64,000 nucleotides of DNA from Myrica gale (GCA_963930655.1 OZ005600.1:16708501-16772500); one strand, 5' to 3'; positions 35,101 to 47,271 are shown, counted from the first letter of the stretch. Made by a program: numbers and translations. The notes: generated by a model from the letters alone, not told the origin.

Positions 35101-36204
35101 GCAGGCGGGAGTTGCTAGTTGAGGTCTAGTACGCTGCACATACATGAGCAGTAGGATTGTTAATTTGCACACATAATTATATCCTAAGAATAGAGTCTTC
35201 TCATTGTTTCCATTCCATTTATTAAATGGATCAAGCCCCAGTATATAGGATCAGGTCACATATGGAAGTGCCGAAGACAGCATTATTTCTCGATATGATG
35301 TGCTTTTAGTCCCTAAGGTATCCAGTTGATTTTTGAGGATTTTTTATTTCGTATAATTTAAATTTGATGAGGTAAGTTTCCTTGTAATGGTGTAGGAGGC
35401 TAGAGGACTTGATGCTGAGCCACGACTGGTGAAAAGGTTGATTGGCTTTGGGGATCTCAAGACATCTCGCATTGTTGCTAGAATTGCTGAAGAGGATGTT
35501 GCACATGTAGCTGTTGGTGGATATTGGTTTGTCTCTATCTGCCAAAAAATGGGCCGTACCCCTGGTTCGACCTTTCAAGGTTTAGGCAGCTAATCCACAG
35601 TATACTCGTGCATATAGTTGGAATAATGATGTCCTACACGATGTATGCAACAGTTTCATGTGGACCTTTCTGGGAACCATGCAGAGGTATTAGATGAGTA
35701 CAATGTGGAGCTGAAAGGACCCTTTAATTATTCAGCTCGGGATGAAGCTGGCCTTCCTCGTGATTGGTGAGGAAATTATATAATTTTGGTTGTTTGTTTG
35801 GTTCTCTAGAAACTTGATGGATGGTAGGTCATGATTATTTCATGCCAAATTTATTTCCCATTGATTTACTTCCTTTTGAACCAACGAGGTGATTGGTTTT
35901 ATTTTATTTAAATCTTTGGATTTTTCTATCATTTTGACAAGTTGCTTGCCTCATATGCTCTTTAGGAATGATGGATCGTCTCGAAAAGAACATGATAATG
36001 TTGAGAAACAGGAAAAGAATGAAAAGCTTTCTATGGTATGTGATCGTAGCAATTAGACTTTCTAAGAAACTAATTTTAGAGTCTATCTGTATTGCTTTGG
36101 CTAAATGTGATACAATATAACTATTGTTGCAGGTTTATGAGAGGCTTGCTTCTATCATTTCTATGGAGAGTCAGAACTCAAGCTTGAATAGGCCTCCTGG
36201 ATGA
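29187..36204 (+). CDS. DUF455 family (ferritin-like) gene, frame disrupted in exon 2
   Basis: Exons: 29187-29588 (5' limit uncertain), 30150-30392, 30470-30566, 35396-35579, 35685-35766, 35966-36035, 36133-36204 (TGA). All introns are GT-AG. Allowing for one extra base at 30219-30222, the exons join into 382 codons with correct phases. Conserved blocks are [78 protein letters not shown] and [15 protein letters not shown]. Repeated Glu/His pairs fit a ferritin-like diiron fold related to MiaE; the substrate is unknown. Oddities: the exon 2 frameshift, no in-frame ATG in exon 1 (upstream in-frame TAA at 29169), and a LINE poly(A) abutting the 5' side. It may be a pseudogene, or carry assembly errors. 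Confidence 0.8.
30567..32094 (+). other. DUF455 intron 3, left part
   Basis: Non-coding intron sequence without recognised repeats. It ends with the left LINE target site AAACAGAAAGAA (32083-32094). Confidence 0.55.
32095..34740 (+). mobile_element. Internally deleted LINE in the DUF455 intron
   Basis: A 12-bp TSD AAACAGAAAGAA lies at 32083-32094 and 34739-34750, the latter overlapping the A run. The 5' part (32107-33350) is ORF1-like ([32 protein letters not shown], then a Gly/Pro-rich tail). The 3' part (33420-34666) is the RT C-terminal region ([35 protein letters not shown]) and zf-RVT ([35 protein letters not shown]). Endonuclease and RT core are missing between about 33360 and 33420. 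The 3' end has TTTAATAAGATTTGCTTATT and poly(A). Confidence 0.85.
34751..35395 (+). other. DUF455 intron 3, right part
   Basis: Unassigned intron sequence up to the acceptor GGTGTAG at 35389-35395. Confidence 0.5.
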
Positions 36205-37440
36205 ATTTCGGTTGACTCATTCAGCTCAAGTATATATTGGTAATGGAGGGAAGTTCATACCTGGTTTCTCTATATGACTACACTGGGAGCTACACTGCTG
36301 GGAATTCAGTATTTATCTTCCTGTACTGGTTGTTTTGGCATCTGATGGTTGAGGAATTTTCGATATATACTACTAGAGTTGACTGGATGGGTTTCAATAT
36401 GTTTGCTTCTCTATACCATGACTCTAGTATTTGTTCCTGCACTTCTAATGCATGTATAGCTTTTCTGGATCTTCTGGCTTATGCTATCTGTGATGAGTTA
36501 CCTAAGCAATTTAGTTGGAATAATTGAGGATTGCCCAGATGGATGGCGACATAGTTGTAGTAGACCTATAGAGTGGTTACATAATGTTTAGATTGCCCAT
36601 ATGGAAAAGGGCATAACTGTGTTAGGCCGAAATAGTAATTGTAGATGGTTAAAAACTTGGAACATATACAATCCTTTTATTACTTTTTTGATGCCTCTGT
36701 ATTTTGAATTCTTTTATTACTGATAGACCTCTTCCATCTATTTTAGTGACTGTATTTTATTTTATTTTCAGTTATGTTGGAAGATTTTTTGTTGATAAAT
36801 TAGTGACGATTTTTTGTTTTAGCGTATGTTCCAAATGGTGGTGTTCGTTGCTCTATATGATGGCAGATGAGAGAATGTAAAGGGGGAAAGAGACAGAGTT
36901 GGGGTGGAATGGTAGAGTAGGTGGGTGACTGTAAAGCTGGAAGTTCTTCAGATTGGACAGGTGTTCTTTGCAGGGGTCAGGGTGGTCAGAGGAGTAAATG
37001 TCGAGGATTCTGGCAGTATCGGAGTGGTCAGAGGGAGTGATTGAGGATGGTGTGGCTTGCACAGAATAGGAATGGTCAAAGAGGGAGTGGACAAGGATAG
37101 TTGAGAATCTTGTAATTGCTGGGAGGCCGTAATGTTGAGTAATGGATAGTTTAGCAATGGTGGAGATTGGGGATGGTGATGGTGATGGTGATGGAGATGG
37201 AGATGGAGATGGAGAAACTGTTATCTTAGCAGCATATGCTCTTGTATCAGAATGCTGAGTTGACAGGTCACTTGGTGGTCTAGGTGAGAGCCAAGGCCTC
37301 TATTGCCAAACTGTGGTGCAGAGAACACTGAGTACCAATATGATGGGTCACAAGTCTGGTAGCCATCCACTGTCAAATTGAGATCCCCTAATAAATTCTG
37401 AGGTATAGATTTCTTTAATCATCACCCTTTTTTTTTTTGG
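36205..37440 (+). other. 3' flank of the DUF455 gene
   Basis: AT-rich sequence. A purine-rich patch lies at 36870-37160, followed by a hexamer-like minisatellite of GGTGAT and GGAGAT units at about 37160-37214. No coding domain is recognised. Confidence 0.45.
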
Positions 37441-37553
37441 TTGTTGGAGCTGTGGTGAAGAAATTGCCAGTAGTTGATCCTGAGGATGGTGAGATATGGG
37501 CTGCTCAGATAGGATTGGAGGAAGCCCGTCGTTGTTTGTTAATAGAAAGATAG
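37441..37553 (+). pseudogene. Unidentified coding-like fragment
   Basis: One frame reads VVGAVVKKLPVVDPEDGEIW then AAQIGLEEARRCLLIER and a stop. The composition looks protein-coding, but I do not recognise the family. It follows a T-rich, acceptor-like run at 37428-37439, so it might be a stray exon. No neighbouring exon was found. Confidence 0.3.
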
Positions 37554-38287
37554 GATTATAGCCACATCAGCATTCCACTAACCATATTCTTAAAAGAATA
37601 AAAAGAGTCAAGTAGCACTAACTGGGGACTCGGCGATGTTTGAGAATTTTTAATTCTCAAAAACAACTTACCCCCCCCCCCCCGGCGGCCACCGTGCCGT
37701 AGCTGCCTTCTACGTACTCTTCCATTTGCACTTGTCAACTTTCGCTGGCTTCCACTTGCTCATTTATTTGCCGTTGCTGCCTTCCATTTGCAGTCACTGC
37801 CATCTACTTTGGAAAGTAACTCTTTTCCTCTTCTAAGATTTTACACACTATGCTCCTGTAGAAATTTATCAATTGGATTGCTTGTACACTTTCTTATGTT
37901 TAAGAGTTTTTCCAAGTGTCTCTAAAGTGGGATACATTCTTTCCACAAATTTAAACAAAAGAAAAACTGTTTATTTCTCTTGGATGATGAGCTGTGCGTT
38001 TAGGAATTGTTGTTGCATAGTAAGTGTTTCGATATGCTTCATTGAATAATTCACTCATTCAGTCATTTGTAGTTGTATAGTTAGTTATCCACCTCCTTGA
38101 GCCGTTCTACTGATGGTTTCATCTGGCATATGTACTGTCAATCCTGAGTGGTGCGCAATGACCATGTAAAGTATTTCCTACACAGATAGCAGAAAAATTC
38201 GTTTGACGTTATAGGGACCAAAGTAAACATTTTTAGGATGAAGGTACTAACCATGCGATTTTCAAATGGAATAATTGATAAGGAGAG
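37554..38287. other. Unassigned intergenic DNA
   Basis: Contains a 14-base C run near 37670-37683, a likely polymerase-slippage or assembly-sensitive spot. No gene is supported. Confidence 0.45.
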
Positions 38288-38586
38288 TAACAAATTTGGA
38301 ATTGTAAAACAAAGTAAAAGTTGGCAAAGAGAAAGTGAATGAATGTCTCGTATATTCAGTAAGTTCATTTTACAGAGTACATTCAATATATATAGAGCTC
38401 GTAGCTGTAGAAACAATCTAACAAGCTAACTAATTCTTCTAACAAATTAGTAACAATCAAAACTGATATCCAGCTCAGCAACTAACTTCAGTCCAGCTCA
38501 GCAATGCTTCAACTGTATAGCAAACTTCAATAGCTTCGACTGTATAACAGACTTCAATAGCTTCGACTGTATAACAGAGTTCAATA
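38288..38586 (-). repeat. 3' LTR of the young copia element
   Basis: Contains an internal tandem of CAATAGCTTCGACTGTATAA-like units near its 5' (right) end. Identical to 43048-43346 on reading. Confidence 0.9.
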
Positions 38587-38593
38587 CTCCCCC

Positions 38594-39946
38594 TCAAGAG
38601 GAACAGTAGATATTAAGAATGTTCATCTTGGAAAGTAAGTATCGAAATTGATCAGAAGCAAGTGATTTCGTAAATAAATCAGCAACCTGATGTTTGGAAC
38701 GAACATGTAAAGTTCGAATTAAACCAAGCTGATTTTTCTCACGTATAAGGTGACAATCTAACTCAATATGTTTAGTACGCTCATGGAATACCGGATTAGC
38801 TGCAATATGAAGAGCAGCTTGGTTGTCACAAAAGAGAAGAGCTGGTTGAGAATGAAGAACGTGCAAATCAGTCAGAAGATACTTCAGCCATGTCAACTCA
38901 CAGCTGGTAGAGGCCATAGCTCGGTACTCAGCCTCAGCTGAGGAGCGAGACACAGTGGTTTGTTTCTTGGACTTCCAAGATATCAGAGCATCACCAAGGA
39001 AAATACAAAAACCAGTGATTGATTTTCGGGTGTCAGCACAACCAGCCCAGTCTGAATCTGTGAAGGCTTTGAGGTGCAGATCATTATGAGCTGGAAAGAA
39101 AAGTCCTTGACCAGGAGAAGCTTTAATATACCTGAGAACTCGGTGAGCTGCATCCAGATGGGACTGATGGGGTTTGTTCATATACAGAGTGAGAAGTTGC
39201 AGAGCATATGAGAGGTCAGGTCTTGTGATAGTCAAGTAAAGCAATCGACCAACAAGTCTCCTATACGTAGTAGGGTCAGGTAGAGGAGATCCAGCATCCT
39301 TGACTAACTTAAGGTTCTGTTCAATAGGTGTAAGAACAGGTTTAGCACCCACAAAACCAAAGTCAGTTAAGATGTCAAGAGCAAATTTTCTTTGGCAAAC
39401 AAAGATACCATCTTGAGAGTGAGCAACTTCCAAGCCAAGAAAATATTTCAAAGAACACAAATCTTTAATACAAAACTGATGATCAATGGCCAGCTTAAAA
39501 TCAGTGATCAAATCAATATTATCACCAGTAAGGATGATGTCATCCACATAAACCAACAAAGCAAGAAAAGAACCTGCCGAGTGCTTGGTGAAGAGTGTGT
39601 AATCAGATTTGGACTGAGTAAATCCATTGGCCAACAAAAAATCAGAAAATTTGAGAAACCACTGCCTAGAAGCTTGTTTGAGGCCATATAAGGACTTATT
39701 CAATTTACAAACTTGAGACTCCCCCTTTCGAGTATAACCAGGAGGCAACCGCATGTATATATCCTCATGCAAATCTCCATGGAGAAAGACATTGTTCACA
39801 TCCAACTGATGAACATGCCAGCATTTAGAAGCAGCCACAGCCAACAACAATCTCACGGTGGTGAGCTTAGCAACAGGGGAAAAGGTTTCAAAGTAATCAA
39901 ACCCTTCCTTCTATGTAAATCCTTTAGCCACTAACCGAGCTTTATA
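38594..39946 (-). pseudogene. Copia reverse transcriptase and RNase H
   Basis: The long open part (39856-38594, 420 codons) holds [40 protein letters not shown], catalytic [11 protein letters not shown] and [16 protein letters not shown]. It then holds RNase H with [32 protein letters not shown] and [16 protein letters not shown], ending near the LTR. Its beginning is cut off from integrase by a one-base deletion near 39945 and by a TAG where Gln is expected (ATTTACATAGAAGG on the minus strand, about 39911). RT-RNase H residues themselves look intact. Confidence 0.9.
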
Positions 39947-39951
39947 TCTTT

Positions 39952-42402
39952 CTATGAGCCATCTGCTTTAAACTTGAGCTTGTAAACCCACTTGCAGTCA
40001 ATGGGAATATGGCCAGGAGGCAGATCACATACGGTCCAGGTATTGTTGATTTCTAAGGCCTCAATTTCCTTAGACATTGCCTCTCTCCATTCGGGTGAAA
40101 GAACAGCATGTTTGAAAGAAGAAGGCTCAACATGAGTACTTACAGATAAAGCAAAAGCCTTATGAGTAGCAGATAACTTGTCATACCCTAGAGAAGAATG
40201 TATAGAAGGAAGACCAGCAGATGGAGAATCAAGATTGCAGGACACAACTGGTTTGACATCAGAATTCATAGCTAACTTACAATGATAATCAGCTAAGTAA
40301 GAAGGTTTTCTTGAAACTCTAGAAGATTTTCTAGTAGGCATACCAGCATCTGAAGAAATATCTTGAGAAAGATCAGATGGTGGAGAAGAGATAGAAATAG
40401 TTTCTGTCGGGTCTGTAACAACATTGGAATCAGGACTACTACTATGAACAGATGATGAAAGTAATGAATCTGGAACAGAAGAGGAAAATGTGGGAGTAGA
40501 AAGAGACGAAGAAGCAGGATGAATGTCAGATGATATATCAACAATGATATTTGGTAACACAGTAGGAGGAGAATCTTGAAAGTGAAAGAAATTATGTTTA
40601 AAAAGAAAATAATCCTCATGAAACACAACATTGTGAGATACCATGAATTTATGAGTGAAAAGATTATAGACTTTGTATCCTTTGGTTCCATATGGGTAAC
40701 CAAGGAAAACACATGGATTAGCTCGAGCATCAAATTTGTGTCTATGCTTAGGAAGAGTGGAAACATAACATAGACAACCAAAAACTCGAAGATGTGTATA
40801 ATCTGGAAGAGATGAAAATAACATCTTATGTGGTGTTTTATTGCCAAGAATAGGAGATGGCAAACGATTGATAAGATATACAGCTGAGAGAATGCAATCT
40901 GACCAAAAAATAAGAGGGAGATTAGACTGAAATCTAAGGGCACGAGCAACATTTAGCAAATGCTGATGCTTACGTTCCACAGTCCCATTTTGCTGAGGTG
41001 TGGCCACACAAGAATGCTGATGGACAATACCATAGGAAGCTAGGAGATCAGGAAAATGGAACTCAGAACCATGATCAGTTCTGATGGTTTGAACTTGAAG
41101 ATTGAATTGTGTTTTAACAAGTTCAAGGAAAGCCTGAATATGACTCTTAGTTTGAGACTTGGTTTGAAGTAGATATACCCAAGTACAACGTGTAAAGTCA
41201 TCAACAATTGTGAGAAAGAACCGAATTCCATTGTGATCAGGGACTGAAAATGGACCCCACAAATCACAATGGATGAGTTCAAAAGGAAGACTAGTAGTAG
41301 TAACAGAAACTGGAAAAGAAAGTCTATGTTGCTTAGCCATGGGGCAAACAGTACAATGATGTATTTTGGACTTGTTTACATCAGCAATTGAATTGAACAA
41401 CAAAGACATTCTATCAAAAGATGGATGACCTAACCGACAATGCCACAAGGCAGTCAGATTATTAACAATTGAAGAATTGACAGAGTTATTACAAGTGTGA
41501 AAACCAGTAGAATTATGCATCAAAAAATAAAGTCCACTTGATTCCTTAGCCAAACCAATCGTTGTCCATGTGCAAGGGTCCTGAATGAAAATGTATTTGC
41601 CAAGCAAGATAAGACAACAAGATAACTGTTTAAGTAGAGAACTAACAGAAATCAAGTTGTAACTGAAAGATGGAACCACAAGAACATTTGTCAGTAAGAT
41701 AGCAGGAGAAATCTGTACCGTGCCTATGTGTGTAACAGAAGCAAAATTGTTATTTGGCAATTTGACTGAGGAATGGACAATTGAAGTAATGGAGGTCAAG
41801 ATAGATACAGAGCTGACCATGTGGTCAGTAGCTCCTGTATCGACAATCCATGATGTAGTAGAGGCAGAACAACAAGAATATGTACTGTCTGATGAAGATG
41901 GTGATAGTATTTTACCTGCCATGTTAACCATTGGTTGTCCTGCTGGCTCATTTAAAGTAGAAGGAACAGAATCTGGTTGTGGTAAGAGAGCCAGAAGTTG
42001 TTGACATTGAGCACGAGTAAATGGCAATGAAGCATTGTCATCAAATGAAGAAAATTCTGAGGAAACCTGATGTGCTGATCTGGTTGACACAGGTGGCTTG
42101 GACCGAGGTTTATAACCAGGAGGATAGCCGTAGACTTTATAACATTTGTCCACTGTGTGACCAGTATAGCCACAATGGCTACAAGTGAGAACTTTCTTCT
42201 GACCATATGGCTTGGCTGGAAATTTAGGCACAAAAGTTGAAGTGGATATCAACCGTGAATTTTGCTGAGGAAGCTGTCCACGAGTAAAGAAAGCACTATT
42301 CTCAGGAGAATATGCATGAATAGCAGCAACATCTCGTTGTCGTTCCTGTTGCACAACAAGAGAAAACACTTTGTTAATAGATGGAAGTGGATCCATTAAC
42401 AA
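39952..42402 (-). pseudogene. Copia protease, integrase and start of RT
   Basis: 816 codons: a CCHC knuckle (CSHCGYTGHTVDKCYK), a protease with WIVDTGATDHMVSS, and the pre-integrase motif WHCRLGHPSFDRMS...CTVC. An integrase core follows with its acidic residues in place (LIHCDLWGP, IRTDHGSEF, GTVERKHQHLL), then a variable Ser/Pro-rich linker and the RT entry WREAMSKEIEALEINNTWTV. The frame is lost at both ends by one-base deletions. The protein would process gag-pol and integrate cDNA in an intact relative. Confidence 0.9.
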
Positions 42403-43028
42403 AATCTGTCCTTAACATGCGAATATGAATCATTCAGCCCCATGAGAAATTGCATAATATTCTCTTGATTGTGCTCATCGACAAGATGCTTGGCTGCTCC
42501 ACATGTGCAAATATGATGAGTTTTGTAATTAGACAGCTCTTCCCATAAACTCTTCAGTTTGGTATAGTATGCAGAAACAGTGGTCTGTCCTTGAGCTAGA
42601 GATGCAATGGACTTTTGAAGCTGGAAAAATTCTTGGTCCATTGCCTTGAGAGAATCGCTCAATAAGATCTCTCCAAATACCTGCTGCTGTGTCGATGTAT
42701 AACACACTGTCTGCAAGATCTTTGGAAATTTGAGAATCCAAGAAGCCACCATATCATTGCAGCGAGACCACGATGCATATGTATCGGAGGTTGGCTCTGG
42801 TTTTGGAAGTGCTCCATTAACAAAAACGTATTTGTTCTTAGCACTTAAGGCCATTTCCATAGATCTCTTCCAGCTAGGATAGTTCTCAACATTAAGGATC
42901 TGAGATACTAGAACAGCATTAGGATTATCGCCATTGTTAAGAAAGAATGGACTTGATTGAACATCAGAGTTGGAAGTAATGGCAGAAGAAACGAGTGGTG
43001 TAGAAACGAGTGGCGTTTCAGTGGCCAT
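42396..43028 (-). pseudogene. Copia gag (frameshifted)
   Basis: Starts MATETPLVSTPLVSSAITSN at 43028 and includes NVENYPSWKRSMEMALSAKN and WILKFPK. Between about 42730 and 42625 the expected gag reading (KDLADSVLYIDTAAGIWRDL) lies in another frame, so two compensating indels replace part of the domain. The tail LNDSYSHVKDRFC ends at a stop caused by a one-base loss just before the zinc-knuckle part. Confidence 0.85.
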
Positions 43029-43035
43029 CAGAAGA

Positions 43036-43047
43036 CCTCTGATACCA
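43036..43047 (-). other. Primer binding site of the young copia element
   Basis: Minus strand TGGTATCAGAGG next to the LTR end, complementary to initiator tRNA-Met. Confidence 0.9.
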
Positions 43048-43346
43048 TAACAAATTTGGAATTGTAAAACAAAGTAAAAGTTGGCAAAGAGAAAGTGAAT
43101 GAATGTCTCGTATATTCAGTAAGTTCATTTTACAGAGTACATTCAATATATATAGAGCTCGTAGCTGTAGAAACAATCTAACAAGCTAACTAATTCTTCT
43201 AACAAATTAGTAACAATCAAAACTGATATCCAGCTCAGCAACTAACTTCAGTCCAGCTCAGCAATGCTTCAACTGTATAGCAAACTTCAATAGCTTCGAC
43301 TGTATAACAGACTTCAATAGCTTCGACTGTATAACAGAGTTCAATA
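43048..43346 (-). repeat. 5' LTR of the young copia element
   Basis: Partner of 38288-38586, with no differences seen over 299 bp. Confidence 0.9.
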
Positions 43347-44600
43347 GAGTGCTTGTTTAAGCACACCTCTGTTGTTATTATTGGATTCCACTCGAAAAAT
43401 TGGAAAAATAATATATACTTCTGCTCTTTCCCTTCTGCTATATGTTTCTCTAAGAAATCGTGTTTATTAGCTTCTGTTTTGTGCATGGATGTCCGCTTTC
43501 ACAGTAAAGGTCCTCGTCATTTTCCTGCAACTTTGATGCTGTGTATCTGTATTTAACTTCATTCCTTTGAGTTCTGGGCAAGTTTTTGTAAACCACATTT
43601 GATTTCTTATGCTTCTTAAAATAAATTCGTGAATTTGGTCTAAAATGCATTGATGCGGTGTAGAATGTGGAACTGCATAATCATTAATAATGCATTCTCT
43701 TTGTTTTTTTTCTTTTTCAAAGAATCATTTCTCATCTCCTAGTCAATATCCATCTGTATTTGAGGGAACAGGAAAAAGGATAACAGGGGATTCATGCCAA
43801 GAACCTGGAATTATGTGTTAAGATCATAGTTTTCCTAGTTGTTATACAATCTGGCTTTGTTTAACTTATATTCTAGATTCTCTCTTTTTACACAACGGCT
43901 CTGGTTAGCTTATTTTCCGTAGGATTCCCCCCCCCCCCTTTCTTTCCTGCATCGAATTCCTTTAGTTCTAATACTTTGTGTTCAATAGCGGAAATTGATT
44001 CCCTTGCTTTTTTCTGTTAACTTTTTTTTTTTAAAAAAATCTCGCATTATACCTTTCATGTGAACTGGTTGTGTTCAGGATTATTCATATGATGTTCTGG
44101 TTCTGTAAGGGGCCGTTATCCGTTATATTTGCTATGTGGTTCGGTTGCTCTGTTTATACTTGGGTCTCTAAGCTGCTGTTGACCTGTAATTGGCCGAGTG
44201 TCTGTCAATGTTCTCTCTTTCTAGCTGCTCTACTTGTTACTAATTGTCTGATGTAATCGCAAACTCCGTCAGTTCTCACAAGTTGCACAAAATCCTTTCA
44301 GAAATCGACTCTCAGACTGGCTGCCTCCCGCTGAATTATCTCTTATCTATTGTCCGTTCAAGAATGCGATAGGCTCTAACGTCCGATACCCTGCGTTGAA
44401 CTACATATTTTGGAACAAACTGCTTATCATGGTTATGGCGGCAACCCATTATAGATTCTACATATCTGCCTCTTATTCTGTATGACTTTCCCTTACCTAC
44501 CTGTTTTCTCCATGACAAACTAATGTATAGACAACCAATGTACCTAAGAAAAATGTCCGTTCACACGTGCCAGAGGACGACAAGTCTAAAGAGAGACGGC
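43347..44600. other. Unassigned intergenic DNA
   Basis: T-rich sequence with a C run near 43927-43938. No domain is recognisable in the short open frames. Confidence 0.45.
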
Positions 44601-46284
44601 AGACAAATGTCCCTTATCCTTGAAATTGTGCCGCTTGTAAATTCCGGTTTGAAAAGGAATATATGCCCACAATTATAACCGATAAAAACTATGACAAGCG
44701 GTACCGGAAATTCCGGCAAGTTCTGGTACAATTTTTAAAAATTTCAAAAAAATTTGAATTTTAATTTAGAGTTTGTCTATTTCAATTTAGATTATTTGAT
44801 GAATGTTTAATTGTTTATTTATCCGTATGATTAATTGTTTTTTAGAAGTTTTTTGTAAGTTTAATTTATAGTTTATTTTGGAATCCTGAAATATTGTTTT
44901 GGAATTTAGTTGTTTAGTTGTAATTTTAATTTAGAGTTCTTTGGCCGACAAAACACAAAAAAAAAAAAAATCAGTTTTAGGTCGATAGGTTTAAATTAAA
45001 TCTGTCTTTTTAGGCCCATATAGGAACCGACATTTCCGGTTCCAATTCTAGTTTCGTTCTAGTTTATTCCGAAACGGAACCAAAATAAAAATTTTGATTC
45101 CGGTGGGTACTGGAACCGGAATATTCCGGTTCCGTCCGTTCCGGTGTCCACCCTTAATCGGTTAGGTAAATTACAAAGAAATACTAATTTCAGGGGTTAA
45201 TGGTCAAAAGTGGTCATTTGTAGGGTAAATAAATAAGATGGTAATTTAGGGTAGTAAAGTGTAGTTTTCCGTTTCAATTATAATAATTTTTGCTATCACA
45301 CGTGTAACTTTACCCTTCAAGAGTTATCTATTTATAGCACAAAAATATCTTATCTTGACGAATGGATAATGTCACATCATATCTTTATTTAAACGAATAG
45401 AATAGATATTGTCAAACAAATTTATATAAACTTCAAGAGCTAACTCTAAATTTCGTAGGCTTTGCTGTGAAATAAATTTGGCAAACATCTTGAAGAGCTC
45501 ACACTAAAATTTTCGACCGGAACATAAAAATGTGGCCTTTATTATTACTATATTCTATACATGGTAAGGTTCCTTAATTTTCCCTTATTTTATTGCGTTT
45601 TTGCAACAACGCTACAACGTGTACCCTTGCCTCAGATGTAATATTTTAGTCCGCCGGACTATATATCTTGATCAAATCCGGATGAGTCAAATAGCAGCAG
45701 GAAAATCGTAGAAGATCATCACCGACTTCTGCAGACAAACTACCAGGACCTAAGCTTGCCAGCAGATCTGCACCACAACCCGGTACAGGAAGCCCTAACA
45801 AGGGCAGCAAAAGATCCACGAGGGATCGGAAAAGCGCACGCAGGAGCCGGAAAAAAAAGAACAAACCTAAACAAACAACAGTAGCAGCAAACGGAATCAG
45901 AAGGCCACCAGGCGAGTGGAGAGGCAAAAGCGACAGCGGCGCGTTGGAGGCGCAAAATCGTGGGGTCGGAAGTCGGCGACGAGGAAGCATCGAGCTCGCC
46001 AACAGGAGAGGGAGCCACACAGAAGGCGCGTGACCGTCAAGACCGCCGGAAAATATGCTGGGTGGGAAGCACAATGTCGGGCGCGTGAGATGTCACACTC
46101 CGACCAAAATAGGCCGGACTAATACGGTTGAACTCACTGGGATGAAGTGGTTTACTTCTCAGATTCCTTGTTAAGTTGTTCCTTGAAAAGAATGAGTACC
46201 TAATTAACTTCTTTGGGTTTGGGATGTTGGATTTCAATTTCATCAGCACACGACTTTGATTGAAGCAAGGTGGTGTTTTGATGT
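44601..46284. other. Unassigned DNA with a possible hAT-like remnant
   Basis: From 44690 to 45155 the sequence carries many ATTCCGGTTCCG/CCGGAA blocks and ends GTGTCCACCCTTA, as seen at ends of some plant hAT-type elements. Matching terminal repeats or a TSD were not found. A GC-rich patch at 45640-46120 has open frames on both strands but no recognisable protein. Confidence 0.3.
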
Positions 46285-46324
46285 TTTTTTTATATACGCA
46301 ACATGGAATCAATATCATTGAGGG

Positions 46325-47271
46325 CTAACTCTCTCGAAATAAACAGTCCTTACAAATAACAATATCCTGTGGTACAAAAGCCAAAGAAATGTCTCCCAAT
46401 GCCAAAGTTAGTAAACCCCAACTGGCAAGATAAGAGTTGCCTTCACGAGGTGTCCAAGCTATCTTCCACTCACTCCATTGTTCAATCATCATACGCATGG
46501 TAATAACTTCACCTTCAATGCACCAGAGGGGTGTCTCTTGTTTTCGTTGAACTTGATTAATCAAAACCAGCGAGTCCCTTTCGATTGTAACAGCAGACTC
46601 CTTAGCCGTAGAAGCCAGGCAAAGGCCAATCAGTCAGCAAGCGCTTCCCCTTTCAGAGGATTGGATACCGCCGCTTTTCGCATTCGAATTCTCAAGATCT
46701 CACCCTTACAATTCCTTTAAATAGCTGGTGCCCATAACAAATTATTTTTAACAACTGTATCAAAACTAATCTTGATCGATCAAGGTTTAGGTGGTTGCCA
46801 CGAGGCTACTGCCATATTGTCCTGAGAATCCCACGCTCCCTTATGAAACACAAATCTGCAATGGACATATTGAATAGACATGAAAATATCTATTTGTTTA
46901 TTGCCATGTACCAAGCTATTACGATGCATCCAAATGGTATCTACCGTGAGCACCACAACCAACATGAAGTCCTGCCATCTAGCACGATCTTGCACTGGCA
47001 GATTGTAGGGATTCAAAATAAAATGCAACCAATGGGCGAACGGTTGATTAGCAAAAGTTTCCGAGTTAAACGGCCAACGACCGGCTCTCCACATATAGGT
47101 ACTATACCAGCAACCAAGAAATAAATGTTTGCGAGTCTCTTCATGAGCATTACAGATGGGACTTAACATACCAGAAGGGTACAACATTGTATTCCAAAAA
47201 TTTATGCGATGACGAAGAGGTGAGGCCTCAATTGCTAACTTCCAAATGAGCAACTTCAGACAATGTTGCAT
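46325..47271 (-). pseudogene. LINE zf-RVT and RNase H domains
   Basis: zf-RVT-like part (47271-46780): IWKLAIEASPLRHRINFWNT, CNAHEETRKHLFLGCWYSTY and TVDTIWMHRNSLVHG. RNase H part (about 46620-46325): ASTAKESAVTIERDSLVLIN and WKIAWTPREGNSYLASW. These C-terminal domains accompany plant L1-type reverse transcriptases. The frame between them is broken. Confidence 0.8.

Larger units (their letters stand above)
38288..43346 (-). mobile_element. Recent but defective Ty1/copia element
   Basis: Two 299-bp LTRs (38288-38586 and 43048-43346) that I read as identical base for base. A PBS, full gag-pol order and a purine tract (minus strand CTTGAGGGGGAG, 38598-38587) are present. Flanks GAGAG (38283-38287) and GAGTG (43347-43351) may be a 5-bp TSD with one mismatch. 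LTR ends read TATTG...TGTTA on the minus strand rather than TG...CA. The coding region has several indels and a stop, despite the young LTRs. Confidence 0.9.

Noticed and set aside
44690..45155. A complete hAT element suggested by CCGGAA-type repeats
   Set aside because: No matching left terminus or 8-bp TSD could be found.
45646..46074. 142-codon minus-strand frame
   Set aside because: GC-rich, low-complexity hydrophobic composition with overlapping frames on both strands; no domain.
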